64,000 nucleotides of DNA from an uncultured Bacteroidales bacterium (GCA_944322565.1 CALUPG010000003.1:62001-126000); one strand, 5' to 3'; numbered from the stretch's first letter, positions 32,869 to 42,668 are shown. Notes: generated from the sequence alone by a model not told the origin. Numbers and translations: made by a program.

Positions 32869-33879
32869 TTATTCTGGGAACATGCTCTTGAAAATACGAG
32901 GGATGCCCGTGTCGAAACGCATCATTTTCCTCGTCCACGGATGTCTGAACGCTATGCTTTGAGCGTGCAGGGCGAGTCTGCCAAGCGGATTTGACCTTGC
33001 CCCGTATTTTTTGTCCCCGGCGACAGGACAGCCCATTCCCGAGGCATGGATTCTGATCTGGTTTTTTCTTCCGGTCTCAAGCTCGAATTCCACGAGGGAG
33101 TAGCCTCCTGCGGAAGAAATGGTATTGTAATGCGTCACCGCTTTCTTCCCGCCGTTGTCAACGGGGCTTGAAGTCATTTTCAGGGACTTGGGGTTCTCGC
33201 TCAGCCAGGAAGTGCAGGTGCCGCTCTTTTCCTGCGGAGTGCCCTCCACGACGGCGACATATTTTCTTTCGAGGATGTTTTCGTTCCAGCCGTCCTGAAG
33301 CCTTGTCTGCGTCTGCTCGTCCTTGGCGAAGATTATAAGGCCGGAAGTGTCTCTGTCAAGCCTGTGGACAATGAAAATCCCCGGCACTCCCGGGGCGGTT
33401 TTTCTTCCGGCTCTGGCGGACTGTCTTCTGACATAACCGGTGAGCAGGGAGTATGCCGTGACCTCTCCGTCCCGGCCGGTGGATATGGTGAGGACAGCAT
33501 GGCGTTTGTCAACGACTATCAGGTGCTCGTCTTCGTATACGATTCTTACCCTCGTGTCCATCTCACCGGAATGTTTCCTGAATCTCGTTGCCTGGTCAAG
33601 GATGACAAGAAAGTCTCCTTTGTGCAGGCCGAAATCAAAGGCCGTTACATTGCGGCCGTTGACCAGAATCTGTCCGCGTGAAAGGTATGATTTCACGGTC
33701 GTCCGGCTTTCTCCTCTGCATTTTGAGAACAGGTATTCAAGCAGCGTCGTGTCATTTTCCAACTTGTATTTTCTTCCTTCTGTCCTCTCTGACATCGGGA
33801 CGGCATTGCCATGTAGGCGTCTTGGTCTTTTCATTGTCATCCGTGTTGGTGCGATATGCGTTTCTGCGGCATGATGCAT
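32869..33879 (-). CDS. RluA-family pseudouridine synthase
   Basis: This protein has up to 336 residues. An S4 RNA-binding domain (~50-90; LLEYLFSKCRGESRTTVKSY then SRGQILVNG) precedes the catalytic domain, with HRLDRDTSGLIIFAKDE carrying the active Asp and ETGRKNQIRIHASGMGCPV further on. It isomerises uridine in rRNA or tRNA; the target is not clear. Several in-frame ATGs exist near the start (33840, 33834, 33795), and the first 15-28 residues may not be translated. A minus-strand -7 box TATTTTTG lies at 33916-33923. Confidence 0.88.
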   Translation of the reverse strand: MHHAAETHIAPTRMTMKRPRRLHGNAVPMSERTEGRKYKLENDTTLLEYLFSKCRGESRTTVKSYLSRGQILVNGRNVTAFDFGLHKGDFLVILDQATRFRKHSGEMDTRVRIVYEDEHLIVVDKRHAVLTISTGRDGEVTAYSLLTGYVRRQSARAGRKTAPGVPGIFIVHRLDRDTSGLIIFAKDEQTQTRLQDGWNENILERKYVAVVEGTPQEKSGTCTSWLSENPKSLKMTSSPVDNGGKKAVTHYNTISSAGGYSLVEFELETGRKNQIRIHASGMGCPVAGDKKYGARSNPLGRLALHAQSIAFRHPWTRKMMRFDTGIPRIFKSMFPE

Positions 33880-33977
33880 GGCAGAGCACTATGCATGGAA
33901 AAGCATAATGCGTGGCAAAAATAGAAATAAAACTTGAAATTATTTTCCTCTCCGGCTATACAAAGCAAGATTATTCC

Positions 33978-33985
33978 TATCTTTG
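33978..33985 (+). promoter_or_regulatory. -7 element 6 bp before the holA ATG
   Basis: TATCTTTG, then exactly 6 bp, then ATG at 33992. A TTG start at 33983 lies inside the box and is rejected. This again suggests an mRNA with almost no leader. Confidence 0.6.
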
Positions 33986-33991
33986 CGCGTC

Positions 33992-35032
33992 ATGGCCAAA
34001 GGATATGCAGAGACAGACGCATTGTGCCGAGAGATAATCGCCGATGCCCGCAGAAAAGTGTTCAAGCCCGTATACCTTCTTATGGGCGAAGAACCGTTCT
34101 ATCCTGATATGGTCTGCGATGCTATCATAGAGAATGCCCTTGACGAGAGCGAGAGGGACTTCAACCAGACGATATGCTACGGAGCCGATGTCACTGCTGA
34201 TGCTGTCATCACCACTGCCCGCAGATATCCCATGTTCTCCGAAAGGCAGCTGGTCGTTGTCAAGGAGGCGCAGGCGATGAAGTCTCTGGAAGAACTTGCC
34301 CTCTACTGCACTCGGCCCCTTGAGTCGACCGTCCTTGTGATATACATGCGCGGAGCATCTGCCGACAAGAGGAAATCACTTTACAAGTCAGTGTCGAAAA
34401 TCGGAGTGGTCGTGGAGTCCAATGCCGTCCGGGACTATGAAATTTCCAGATGGATATCATCGTATTGCAATGGACTTGGACTCTCGGTTGACCCCGATGC
34501 GGCGGAGCTTCTCGGGGAATATGCCGGTGCAGATCTGGAAAAAATAGCCCTGGAGACCGGCAAGCTCATGAAGAATCTCAAAGAAGGGTGTACCCGCATC
34601 ACAGCTTCAGACATAGAGAAGAATGTCGGGGTAAGCCGTCAGTTCAGTATTTTTGAACTTACCAGGGAACTGTCATCGCGCAATGCCGCAAAAGCTTTGA
34701 GAATTGCCGCATATATCGGGGCATCTCCGAAGTTTGCGATGCCCATGGCAGTCAGCGCACTGTTCACTCATTTCTACAGGATTCTGAAGTATGAGGCGCT
34801 GCTGATGAAGACACCCCGCCCCTCCAATGATGCCAAGGCCAGGGTACTCGGGGTAAACCCGTACTTTTTTCGGGAATATGATATTGCGGCGGCGAACTAT
34901 CCTCTGAAAAAGTGCATGACGGCGATTGCTCTTCTGCGGGACTACGATTATAAGGGAAAAGGAGGTGAAGCGGGGGAGGCTACGGCCGAACAGCTTCTGG
35001 TGGAGCTGACAGCAAGGCTTCTGAATGTCTGA
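33992..35032 (+). CDS. holA: DNA polymerase III subunit delta
   Basis: This 346-residue protein matches HolA: an N-terminal AAA+-like domain with KPVYLLMGEEPFYPDMVCDAI near 24-44, YPMFSERQLVVVKEAQ, a helical middle with DAAELLGEYAGADLEKIALE, and the C-terminal collar domain with RQFSIFELTRELSSRNA. It is the clamp-loader wrench that opens the beta clamp. The family lacks a true Walker A. It is flanked by a short 82-bp gap before the ABC exporter genes. Confidence 0.93.
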   Translation: MAKGYAETDALCREIIADARRKVFKPVYLLMGEEPFYPDMVCDAIIENALDESERDFNQTICYGADVTADAVITTARRYPMFSERQLVVVKEAQAMKSLEELALYCTRPLESTVLVIYMRGASADKRKSLYKSVSKIGVVVESNAVRDYEISRWISSYCNGLGLSVDPDAAELLGEYAGADLEKIALETGKLMKNLKEGCTRITASDIEKNVGVSRQFSIFELTRELSSRNAAKALRIAAYIGASPKFAMPMAVSALFTHFYRILKYEALLMKTPRPSNDAKARVLGVNPYFFREYDIAAANYPLKKCMTAIALLRDYDYKGKGGEAGEATAEQLLVELTARLLNV

Positions 35033-35114
35033 AATGATGGATTTCAGAATGTCTGCCAGGCCGGACAGAAAGTCAAATGACACAAGAAACTGATTATAGA
35101 AAACAGAGACGATT

Positions 35115-36029
35115 ATGGGAATAATCCAATGCAGGGAAGTGTGCAAGAGCTTTGGGGAAAAGGTGGCTCTTGACCATGTATCCCTCGATTTCCCGAGAGG
35201 AAAGATTTTCGGCCTTCTCGGGCCTAACGGGGCGGGCAAGACGACCCTCATCCGTATCATCAACAGAATCACCATCCCCAATTCAGGAAGCGTTCTCTTT
35301 GACGGCCATCCTATAACACAGGCTGACGTCGCCCGTATAGGATATCTGCCGGAGGAAAGGGGGCTTTACCGGAAGATGATGGTCGGAGACCAGGCTATGT
35401 ATCTTGCCCAGCTGAAAGGTATGAGTGCAAAGGATGCCGCGGCAGAACTGAAGAAATGGTTCGTGAAATTCGGCATACAGAGCTGGTGGTCCAAGAAAGT
35501 GGAGGAACTTTCAAAGGGAATGGCACAGAAGGTACAGTTTATAACTACCGTTGTCCACAAGCCTTCACTGCTCATCCTTGATGAGCCGTTTTCCGGATTT
35601 GACCCGGTCAATGCCCAGCTCATACGGGAGGAAATCCTTTCCCTGAAAGAACAGGGGGCGACCATAGTGCTCTCGACCCATAATATGGAGTCCGTCGAGG
35701 AATTGTGCGATGACATTGCCCTCATAAACAAGTCTCGGCTTGTGATTACCGGAGGCGTTGACGAAATAAGGCACAAGTACGGCAACAACAATGTCGAACT
35801 GGTCTATACAGGTCCTGTTCCGGTGGGTTCCGTCCCGGGGGTATTCAAGGTGCTTTCAGACACTGACGATGCCGGAAGGCATACTGCTGTGCTCGCACTT
35901 GAATCCGGAGCAGACAATACCGCCGCCCTGAAGTCTCTTGTCGGGCAGGGGCTGGCCGTGAATTCATTCAAGGAACTCGTCCCGAGGATGAATGACATAT
36001 TCATTAAGCTTGTAACAGAGGAGGAATAG
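35115..36029 (+). CDS. ABC transporter ATP-binding protein (DUF4162 C-terminus)
   Basis: This 304-residue ATPase has Walker A GPNGAGKTTLIR near 38-49, a Q-loop at YLPEERGLYRKMM, the signature LSKGMAQKVQ near 136-145, Walker B LLILDEPFSGFD near 156-167 and the switch His in LSTHNMESVEE. A C-terminal DUF4162-type extension (~225-304) follows. With the permease 3 bp downstream it makes a NatAB-like ABC exporter. The substrate (Na+, drug or peptide) is unknown. Confidence 0.94.
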   Translation: MGIIQCREVCKSFGEKVALDHVSLDFPRGKIFGLLGPNGAGKTTLIRIINRITIPNSGSVLFDGHPITQADVARIGYLPEERGLYRKMMVGDQAMYLAQLKGMSAKDAAAELKKWFVKFGIQSWWSKKVEELSKGMAQKVQFITTVVHKPSLLILDEPFSGFDPVNAQLIREEILSLKEQGATIVLSTHNMESVEELCDDIALINKSRLVITGGVDEIRHKYGNNNVELVYTGPVPVGSVPGVFKVLSDTDDAGRHTAVLALESGADNTAALKSLVGQGLAVNSFKELVPRMNDIFIKLVTEEE

Positions 36030-36032
36030 TCT

Positions 36033-37418
36033 ATGAATCCGCATATAATCAATGTAATAATAGGTCGTGAATACATGACCCGCGTCAAGAAGAAATCTTT
36101 TCTTCTGACGACTTTCCTTGCTCCGATTTTCCTTGCTGCAATGATGATATTGCCGTCGGTCATAATGTTTATGGCCGAAGACAAGGGCAAGCAGGTGGCC
36201 GTAATCGACCAATCCGGTATAGTCATGCCGTATATGATTGACACGGATGCCGTTGACTATACTGATTATTCCGGCCGGTCGGCAGACAGCCTTAAAACAA
36301 GATTCAAGGAGCTCGGACTGGATGCTCTTGTGCTTGTGTCTCCGCTTGACTCCGTGTCCAGGACAGTGTCTGTGTCGGCATTTTCCTCCAAGCCGATAAG
36401 CATGGATATGAAGGATGCCATCAGCCGCAATGTGAATGAGGCGATTGAGGAATACAGGCTGGCTGCATATGACATCGACGGGCTGAAGCAGATCATGGAG
36501 GATGTACAGGCTGATATTCCGGTGTCAACATATACTCTTGAGGATGACGGGGAAGAAAAAATCACTTCTTCGGAGGTATACATGTTCGTCTCCCTGATTT
36601 TCTCCATCATCATATACATGTTCATAGCCATGTTCTCCGGAATGGTCATGCAGAGTGTTATTGAGGAGAAGTCAAGCCGTGTCGTGGAGGTGCTTGTGTC
36701 CTCGGTCAAGGCCACGGAGCTCATGTTCGGCAAGATTATCGGCGTGGCATGTGTTGCTCTCACGCAGTTTTTCCTCTGGGTAGTGCTTACCGGAATACTT
36801 GTAGTGGGGGCAGGTGCCGTGATTGGCTTTGATTCCCTTGCCGGAAGCGCCACGGTCCAGACCGAGCAGATGGCACAGATGACCGAAGGACTCGGAGTCG
36901 ACCCGGAAGTAATGGCGCAGAGCAGCATGACGCCACAGATGGAGATGCCGTCCGGAGAGAATGAAATGGCTGCAGTTATCCAGACTCTGCGTGACATAGA
37001 CTATCCGATGCTCCTGATATCGTTTGTAATATATTTCGTGCTCGGATACTTGCTCTATGCGTCCCTGTTCGCTGCCATCGGTTCTGCCGTAGAGAACGAG
37101 GCGGACACGCAGCAGCTGCAGATTCCGGTGACAATCCCGCTCCTGCTGGCTTTCTTCATTGCTTTCTATGCATTCAAGGCTCCGGACAGCCAGCTTGTTT
37201 TCTGGGGCTCGATGATTCCGTTCACATCTCCGATTGTGATGCTTGCCCGTATTCCGTTCGGTGTGCCGCTCTGGGAAATTATTGTGTCGGTAGTCCTGCT
37301 GCTGCTGACTTTTGCCGGTACGGCATGGATGTCTGCAAAAATATATAAGATAGGAATCCTGATGTTCGGAAAAAAGACGACTTTCAAGGATCTGTACAAA
37401 TGGTTAAGACAGAAATGA
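36033..37418 (+). CDS. ABC-2 type transporter permease (NatB-like)
   Basis: This 461-residue membrane protein starts NVIIGREYMTRVKKKSFLLT, typical of NatB-like permeases. One membrane helix at ~22-42 is followed by a large extracellular domain (~45-175), and then by five helices from about 185 on. A conserved VMQSVIEEKSSRVVEVLVSS cytoplasmic helix lies near 208-228. A Met/Gln-rich loop (~270-310) separates helices. Its stop overlaps the next gene's start as ATGA, so translation is probably coupled to the 5'-nucleotidase gene. Confidence 0.92.
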   Translation: MNPHIINVIIGREYMTRVKKKSFLLTTFLAPIFLAAMMILPSVIMFMAEDKGKQVAVIDQSGIVMPYMIDTDAVDYTDYSGRSADSLKTRFKELGLDALVLVSPLDSVSRTVSVSAFSSKPISMDMKDAISRNVNEAIEEYRLAAYDIDGLKQIMEDVQADIPVSTYTLEDDGEEKITSSEVYMFVSLIFSIIIYMFIAMFSGMVMQSVIEEKSSRVVEVLVSSVKATELMFGKIIGVACVALTQFFLWVVLTGILVVGAGAVIGFDSLAGSATVQTEQMAQMTEGLGVDPEVMAQSSMTPQMEMPSGENEMAAVIQTLRDIDYPMLLISFVIYFVLGYLLYASLFAAIGSAVENEADTQQLQIPVTIPLLLAFFIAFYAFKAPDSQLVFWGSMIPFTSPIVMLARIPFGVPLWEIIVSVVLLLLTFAGTAWMSAKIYKIGILMFGKKTTFKDLYKWLRQK

Positions 37419-38281
37419 CAGGTTTTGCAATGAAATTCACGGCCGCCGCAGCAGTGGCCGTATGTCTTGCGGTGACGGTTCCTGAAGCTGCTGCCGTCTG
37501 TGCGGATACATGCCGGGTGTCATACAGCTGGCACAGGGACCGTATTGACGGAAGACGGACCGGTGTCTCAAGTCCGTCTGCGGACAATGTCACAGAAGCA
37601 CTCGGTTCGGTTTCCGGGAATAAATACTATGCTCCTTCTGGAAAAATCTTCAAAGGCGGCTCCGTTGCAGCGACTGCAGCACTTGTGATTGATGCCCAGC
37701 CGGTAATGGCCCCTGTGAAGCAGGTAATAGGATATTCGCCGGAGGTGATGACAGCCGCCTATCCTGAAAGCGGACTTTCGAATCTATTTGTGGATACCAT
37801 CATGGATGCTGTCGAGAAAGCCTCGGGAAAGCATGTTGATGTCGGGATAGTCAATTTCGGCGGTATCAGAGTTGATATGCCGGAGGGAGATATCTTTGTC
37901 GATGACATCATGTCAATGTTCCCTTTCAAGAACAGCATTGTCTATGTCAGCCTCAAGGGCTCCAGACTCAGGGAAATTCTTGATTCGATGGCCGAGGGCG
38001 GCTTTCAGGTCCTCGGAGGCCTCAGGGTAGTGGCCGAAAACGGTCGGATTGTGTCCGCTGAAGTCGGCGGCAAGCCTCTTGAGGATGAGAAAATATATGG
38101 CCTTGCCACAATAACATTTCTCCTTCACGGCGGAGACGACCTTTTCCTGGGGGAAAATGTCGAAGAGTCCGTTGAATATCCGGTGGACATATATGATGTA
38201 ATGATGGACTATATCACAGCTGAAACAGAGGCAGGAAGAGATATAACATACGGGACGGACGGACGCGTCGTAATCAGGTGA
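37415..38281 (+). CDS. 5'-nucleotidase C-terminal domain protein (substrate-binding half of a split UshA)
   Basis: From the ATG that overlaps the permease stop (ATGA at 37415-37418) the protein has 288 residues. A signal peptide (~1-30, AVAVCLAVTVPEAAA) is followed by the 5'-nucleotidase C-terminal domain only. It contains ESGLSNLFVDTIMDAVEK, VNFGGIRVDMPEGDI, PFKNSIVYVSLKGSRLREIL, and GGDDLFLGENVEES. There is no metallophosphatase domain. The catalytic half is the next gene. In the usual one-chain enzyme the order is catalytic domain first, so here the halves are separate and reversed. Confidence 0.9.
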   Translation: MTGFAMKFTAAAAVAVCLAVTVPEAAAVCADTCRVSYSWHRDRIDGRRTGVSSPSADNVTEALGSVSGNKYYAPSGKIFKGGSVAATAALVIDAQPVMAPVKQVIGYSPEVMTAAYPESGLSNLFVDTIMDAVEKASGKHVDVGIVNFGGIRVDMPEGDIFVDDIMSMFPFKNSIVYVSLKGSRLREILDSMAEGGFQVLGGLRVVAENGRIVSAEVGGKPLEDEKIYGLATITFLLHGGDDLFLGENVEESVEYPVDIYDVMMDYITAETEAGRDITYGTDGRVVIR

Positions 38282-38332
38282 CGGCCGCCACAGTACGAAT
38301 CATGTCATCCCGGTTCAAATGAGAATGAGAAA

Positions 38333-39160
38333 ATGAAAAGGACAGCACTTGCAGTCATATTTCTGGTGGCTGCCGCATTCTGCCTGAATGCACAGCATCT
38401 CACCATAATACATACTAATGACACGCACAGTCATATAGACCCGCTGCGTTCCGGAGCGGACGCCGGACTCGGGGGAGTCATTGAGCGTGCGGCCTACATT
38501 GACAGTGTGCGTCTGGCAGACGGAAGAAGACACACTCTGCTTGTTGATGCCGGCGACTTCAGCCAGGGATCGTCATATTTTACGATGATGCACGGGGATT
38601 TGGAAATTGATCTCCTCAATGCGATGAGATATGATGTCGTGTGTCTCGGAAACCACGAATTTGACAATGGCCTGGAAGAGCTCTCAAGGCGGTTGCGGGA
38701 CCTCAGGTGCCCTGCCGTGTGTGCAAACTACGCTTTCAGCGGTTCGGACCTCTCAAGACAGGTGAAACCGTATGTCATTATCCGCCGGGGAGGATATAAG
38801 ATCGGGGTCATCGGTCTTCTTACAGACCTTACACGCGTCGTGGAGCGTCATATTGCTGACAAGATACAATATCTGGATCCTGTTGAAGTGACGAACAGAT
38901 ATGCAGATTATCTCAAGAATGTGAAGCATTGTGACCTTGTCATCTGCCTGTCGCATCTCGGATACGAGAAGTCGGCGTTTACAGACATAGATCTCGTCGA
39001 AGGCACAAGAAATGTCGATATTGTCATCGGAGGACATTCCCATACATTCCTTGAAACAGAAAAAGTCCACAACAACATTGACGGAATGCCGGTGACAGTA
39101 GTCACTGACGGATGCTGGGGCCTGTATGTCGGCAATCTGAAAATTTCTTCCGAGAAATAA
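38333..39160 (+). CDS. Metallophosphatase half of a split 5'-nucleotidase
   Basis: This 275-residue protein has a signal peptide (~1-20) followed by a calcineurin-like phosphoesterase domain with all metal motifs: IIHTNDTHSHID near 26-37, LLVDAGDFSQGS near 65-76, CLGNHEFDNGLEE near 105-117, and VIGGHSHTFLET near 235-246. It ends just after the catalytic domain, lacking the 5'-nucleotidase C-terminal half, which is supplied by the gene 51 bp upstream. Together they would release phosphate from nucleotides or related esters in the periplasm. Confidence 0.92.
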   Translation: MKRTALAVIFLVAAAFCLNAQHLTIIHTNDTHSHIDPLRSGADAGLGGVIERAAYIDSVRLADGRRHTLLVDAGDFSQGSSYFTMMHGDLEIDLLNAMRYDVVCLGNHEFDNGLEELSRRLRDLRCPAVCANYAFSGSDLSRQVKPYVIIRRGGYKIGVIGLLTDLTRVVERHIADKIQYLDPVEVTNRYADYLKNVKHCDLVICLSHLGYEKSAFTDIDLVEGTRNVDIVIGGHSHTFLETEKVHNNIDGMPVTVVTDGCWGLYVGNLKISSEK

Positions 39161-39172
39161 AGGGTGCAGAAG

Positions 39173-40570
39173 ATGCAGGAGGATAAAGACCAGATAAGCG
39201 GAGACCTGACCTGGGACGGCCTGCGCCCCCCGGCGCTGTTCTATGCCGTCGCCACTACTTTCTGCGGGCTTTTCCTTTCAGTACTTGACGGGACAATCTG
39301 TAATGTCGCCCTGCCTACAATGGCTGCGGAGCTCGGAGTGTCTCCTTCAGATTCAATCTGGATAATAAACGCCTTCCAGCTCGTGATAATGATGCTCCTG
39401 CTTCCTTTTGCCTCACTCGGAGAACTCATCGGCTACAAACAGGTATATCTCATCGGAGTGGCATCGTTTACTGTGGGCTCCATGTTCTGTGCGCTTTCAG
39501 GAAACTTTCAATTTCTAGTGGCGTCCAGGGTCGTGCAGGGCATCGGGGCAGCCATGATAATGAGTGTCAATACCTCGCTCATCAGGCTGATTTATCCGAA
39601 ACGGCATCTTGGGAAAGGCATTGGCCTGAACGCCACTGTAGTCGCCATAGCGTCGGTTGCGGGTCCTTCACTGGCTGCGGTAATTTTGTCCGTGGCTACA
39701 TGGGAATGGATTTTTGCAATTAATCTGCCGATAGGAATCGCAACATTCATTCTTGCACGGAAATACCTTCCGGACAATCCGACAAAAGTCATCGGCAGAA
39801 AGTTCAACTGGAGGGATACTGTCCTCAATGCCTGTACCTTCGGTCTGATGATAGGGTGCATAGAAGCCTATTCGCACGGGATGGACTGGCATGAGGTCGC
39901 AGTGGCCCTGGCTGTGTTCATTCTCATCGGCTGCGTATATGTGCGCATCCAGCTCAGGGAGAAATATCCTATGCTCCCGTTCGACCTGCTCAGAATCCCG
40001 ATTTTTTCCATGTCCGTGGGCACAAGCATAATATCGTTCACTGCGCAGCAGCTCTTAATGGTATCCCTGCCGTTTATGCTGATGCATAATTTAGGATATG
40101 ACGCAGCCCGGACCGGACTGCTGATGACGGCATCTCCTCTGGTGATAATGTTTGTCGCTCCGCTTGCAGGGTGGCTCATCGGAAGAATACATCCCGGCAT
40201 CCTCGGCTGCATAGGCATTTCTCTTATAGCCGTCTCCTGCTTCAGTTTCGCCTTCGGGGGAGACCATATCACTCCGTCCGGAGTAGTGCTGCGCCTGATG
40301 TGCTTCGGTGCCGGCTTCGGCCTCTTCCAGTCACCGAACAACCATATACTGCTGTCCTCCCCGCCGCCTCACCGTACGGGCAGCGCAAGCGGAATGCTTG
40401 CTTCGGCCCGGCTCGTGGGCCAGACTTCCGGTGCTGCCCTCGTCGCCATGATGTTCAATTTCTTCGGCCCGGCCTCACCGCACGCCTCGATGCTTTTGGG
40501 CGGCATCCTTGCCGTCGTCGGAGCGGTTCTGTCCATACTCAGGCTCGGCAGCAGACCTGCTGCTTCATGA
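39173..40570 (+). CDS. MFS drug transporter of the DHA2 (14-helix) type
   Basis: This 465-residue protein opens with a polar tail and then FYAVATTFCGLFLSVLDGTI followed by CNVALPTMAAELGVS, a DHA2-type motif in helix 1. It continues with about 14 hydrophobic segments, SRVVQGIGAAMIMSV (motif C region), and GFGLFQSPNNHILLSS. It probably exports drugs or toxic compounds by proton antiport. The ATG at 39173 is chosen over a GTG at 39164. It follows the phosphatase gene after 12 bp and probably shares its transcript. Confidence 0.9.
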   Translation: MQEDKDQISGDLTWDGLRPPALFYAVATTFCGLFLSVLDGTICNVALPTMAAELGVSPSDSIWIINAFQLVIMMLLLPFASLGELIGYKQVYLIGVASFTVGSMFCALSGNFQFLVASRVVQGIGAAMIMSVNTSLIRLIYPKRHLGKGIGLNATVVAIASVAGPSLAAVILSVATWEWIFAINLPIGIATFILARKYLPDNPTKVIGRKFNWRDTVLNACTFGLMIGCIEAYSHGMDWHEVAVALAVFILIGCVYVRIQLREKYPMLPFDLLRIPIFSMSVGTSIISFTAQQLLMVSLPFMLMHNLGYDAARTGLLMTASPLVIMFVAPLAGWLIGRIHPGILGCIGISLIAVSCFSFAFGGDHITPSGVVLRLMCFGAGFGLFQSPNNHILLSSPPPHRTGSASGMLASARLVGQTSGAALVAMMFNFFGPASPHASMLLGGILAVVGAVLSILRLGSRPAAS

Positions 40571-40596
40571 ATCCTTAATATAATGAGACAACAGCC

Positions 40597-42654
40597 ATGA
40601 CACTTAGAACAGCATTGACCACATCAATACTTTTCGTGGCGACAATTTCCCTGACAGTCCCGTCTGGTGCATATTCAGAAAAGAATATCATTACCTCGGC
40701 CATTGACACAGTCCGGCTTGACCTGTCGCCGGTTACCTGCGGAAGTTGGCTTCCGTATCCGGATTACAATGACAGGCAGGCCTGGAAGGCTCTTTTCGGA
40801 GATGCCGCCGGGCCGATGATTGCCGAAGGTGAAAAATATCTCGGGTGCCAGTGGAAGGTCATTCCGGCCACCGCTTATCTTGAGTACGAGAGGAGCGGAG
40901 ACCGGCAGGCCATGGAGAAGCCCTATGACGAAAACCGCGTGGCCCTGAACATTCTTGCTCTCGCTGAGCTTGCGGAAGGGAAGGGGAGATTCATCGATGA
41001 TATCGCAAACGGGCTGTGGTACAGTACACAGATGACATCCTGGGTGTTGTCGGCACATCAGCCGAAACAATCTTCATCCAGGGCCTTGCCTGATGCAAGG
41101 GAACAGATAATTGATTTGGGCGCCGGCGGTCTGGGGGCCTCCGTGGCCGTGATACGCCATTTCTTCAAAAACGAACTTGATTCCCTTGACCCGTCGATTT
41201 CTGCGGCAGTGGACTCTGCCCTGTACAGGAATATCATTGTCCCGTATCTTGATGAAAACCTGCATGAGGCGCACTGGTGGCTTGCCGAGGACTGGAAGCC
41301 GGGGCAGATTGTCAACAACTGGAATCCGTGGTGTAATTCTAATGTTCTGCTCTGTGCCCTCCTGACAGAAAAGAATCCTGCAGTCCTTGACCGCATACTG
41401 AGATATTCCGCCCTGTCAGTCGACCGTTATCTCAATTATATCAAGGATGACGGGGCATGCGAAGAAGGACCTGCCTATTGGGGGCATGCCGCAGGCAAAC
41501 TGTATGATTATCTGAAGATACTCTCGTATGCTACCGCAGGCAGGACAGAAATGTTGCTCAGGCATCCTTTAGTCCGCAGGATGGGAGAATATATTTCCCG
41601 CTCATACATCCGGGACGGCTGGGTAGTGAATTTCGCGGATGCCGGAGCCAGGATGACTCCGGACAATTCTCTGGTCTACAGGTTCGGACAGGACTGCGGA
41701 AGCCGTGAAATGACAGACTTTGCTCTATATCTCCTGTATGACGGCAAATCCTTCTGTCATCCTTCCGTTACACTTGGCAATGACATCTGGCGGTCTCTTG
41801 AAAGTGTCCGCTGTCATGGCGTCATTTCCGCTGCTGCGGATTCCCTGAATGCCCAGTGCGGGCTGACCGGTTCCTCAGCGCCGGAGTGCGGAGCAAGCCG
41901 TCCTTCAGAGCCTCCGGTGCCTGCTTCCCTAAGGAAAGATGTGCCGGCATGCACATGGTATCCCGAGACGGAATTTGCCTATATGAGAAATGGCTCCGGG
42001 TGGTTCCTCGCCGCAAAGGGCGGATACAACAATGAAAGCCACAACCACAATGACATCGGCACTTTCATTCTGTACATAAATGATGAACCGGTGTTCGTTG
42101 ATGCCGGAGTAGGAACATATACCAGGAAGACATTCAGTCACGAGCGGTATACAATATGGTCTATGCAGAGCAGCTGGCACAATCTTCCGGAAATCAACGG
42201 ATGTGCGCAGATTTTCGGTGATGAATTCCGAGCCTCCGGCACCAGATGCGACATACGCAGACGAATCTTCTCGACAGACATCTCCGGGGCATATTCTGAT
42301 GCCTCGCAATGCAGTTCCTGGGTCAGGAGCTACCGGCTCGCAGACAGTCTTCTTGAGATTTCGGATAAATTCTCCCTCAATTCAAGAGTTGCGGCAGATA
42401 CGGTCAATTTCCTTGTCCACGGCAATGTGACAATAATGAAAAAACGTCGGGAAGTGCTGGTTGAAGCAGGGAAAGTCTCTGTGTCCCTGCATTATCCGCC
42501 ATCGCTGAAGCCGTCTGTGGCATACAGGCCGACAGATGACCCGAGGATGAGGGCAGTCTGGGGGGACAGGCTTGCGAGAATATCCTTTGTCTCTGCACCC
42601 GATGCCCCTGTGGCAGGAAAATATGAATTCAGGGTGACGCCTGCCGGACACTGA
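40597..42654 (+). CDS. Heparinase II/III family protein
   Basis: This 685-residue protein has a signal peptide (~1-26). The N-terminal two-thirds is an alpha/alpha-toroid (e.g. NNWNPWCNSNVLLCALLTEK, EEGPAYWGHAAGKLYDYL). The C-terminal beta domain has the heparinase II/III signature YNNESHNHNDIGTFILYIND near 478-497, VDAGVGTYTRKTFS and SSWHNLPEING. This architecture is that of polysaccharide lyases of the heparinase II/III/alginate lyase group, acting on uronic-acid glycans. The Asn-His-Asn-Asp patch is consistent with metal or substrate binding. There is no SusC/SusD pair nearby, so the target glycan is unclear. Confidence 0.87.
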   Translation: MTLRTALTTSILFVATISLTVPSGAYSEKNIITSAIDTVRLDLSPVTCGSWLPYPDYNDRQAWKALFGDAAGPMIAEGEKYLGCQWKVIPATAYLEYERSGDRQAMEKPYDENRVALNILALAELAEGKGRFIDDIANGLWYSTQMTSWVLSAHQPKQSSSRALPDAREQIIDLGAGGLGASVAVIRHFFKNELDSLDPSISAAVDSALYRNIIVPYLDENLHEAHWWLAEDWKPGQIVNNWNPWCNSNVLLCALLTEKNPAVLDRILRYSALSVDRYLNYIKDDGACEEGPAYWGHAAGKLYDYLKILSYATAGRTEMLLRHPLVRRMGEYISRSYIRDGWVVNFADAGARMTPDNSLVYRFGQDCGSREMTDFALYLLYDGKSFCHPSVTLGNDIWRSLESVRCHGVISAAADSLNAQCGLTGSSAPECGASRPSEPPVPASLRKDVPACTWYPETEFAYMRNGSGWFLAAKGGYNNESHNHNDIGTFILYINDEPVFVDAGVGTYTRKTFSHERYTIWSMQSSWHNLPEINGCAQIFGDEFRASGTRCDIRRRIFSTDISGAYSDASQCSSWVRSYRLADSLLEISDKFSLNSRVAADTVNFLVHGNVTIMKKRREVLVEAGKVSVSLHYPPSLKPSVAYRPTDDPRMRAVWGDRLARISFVSAPDAPVAGKYEFRVTPAGH

Positions 42655-42668
42655 AGCCTTGCCGCGCT

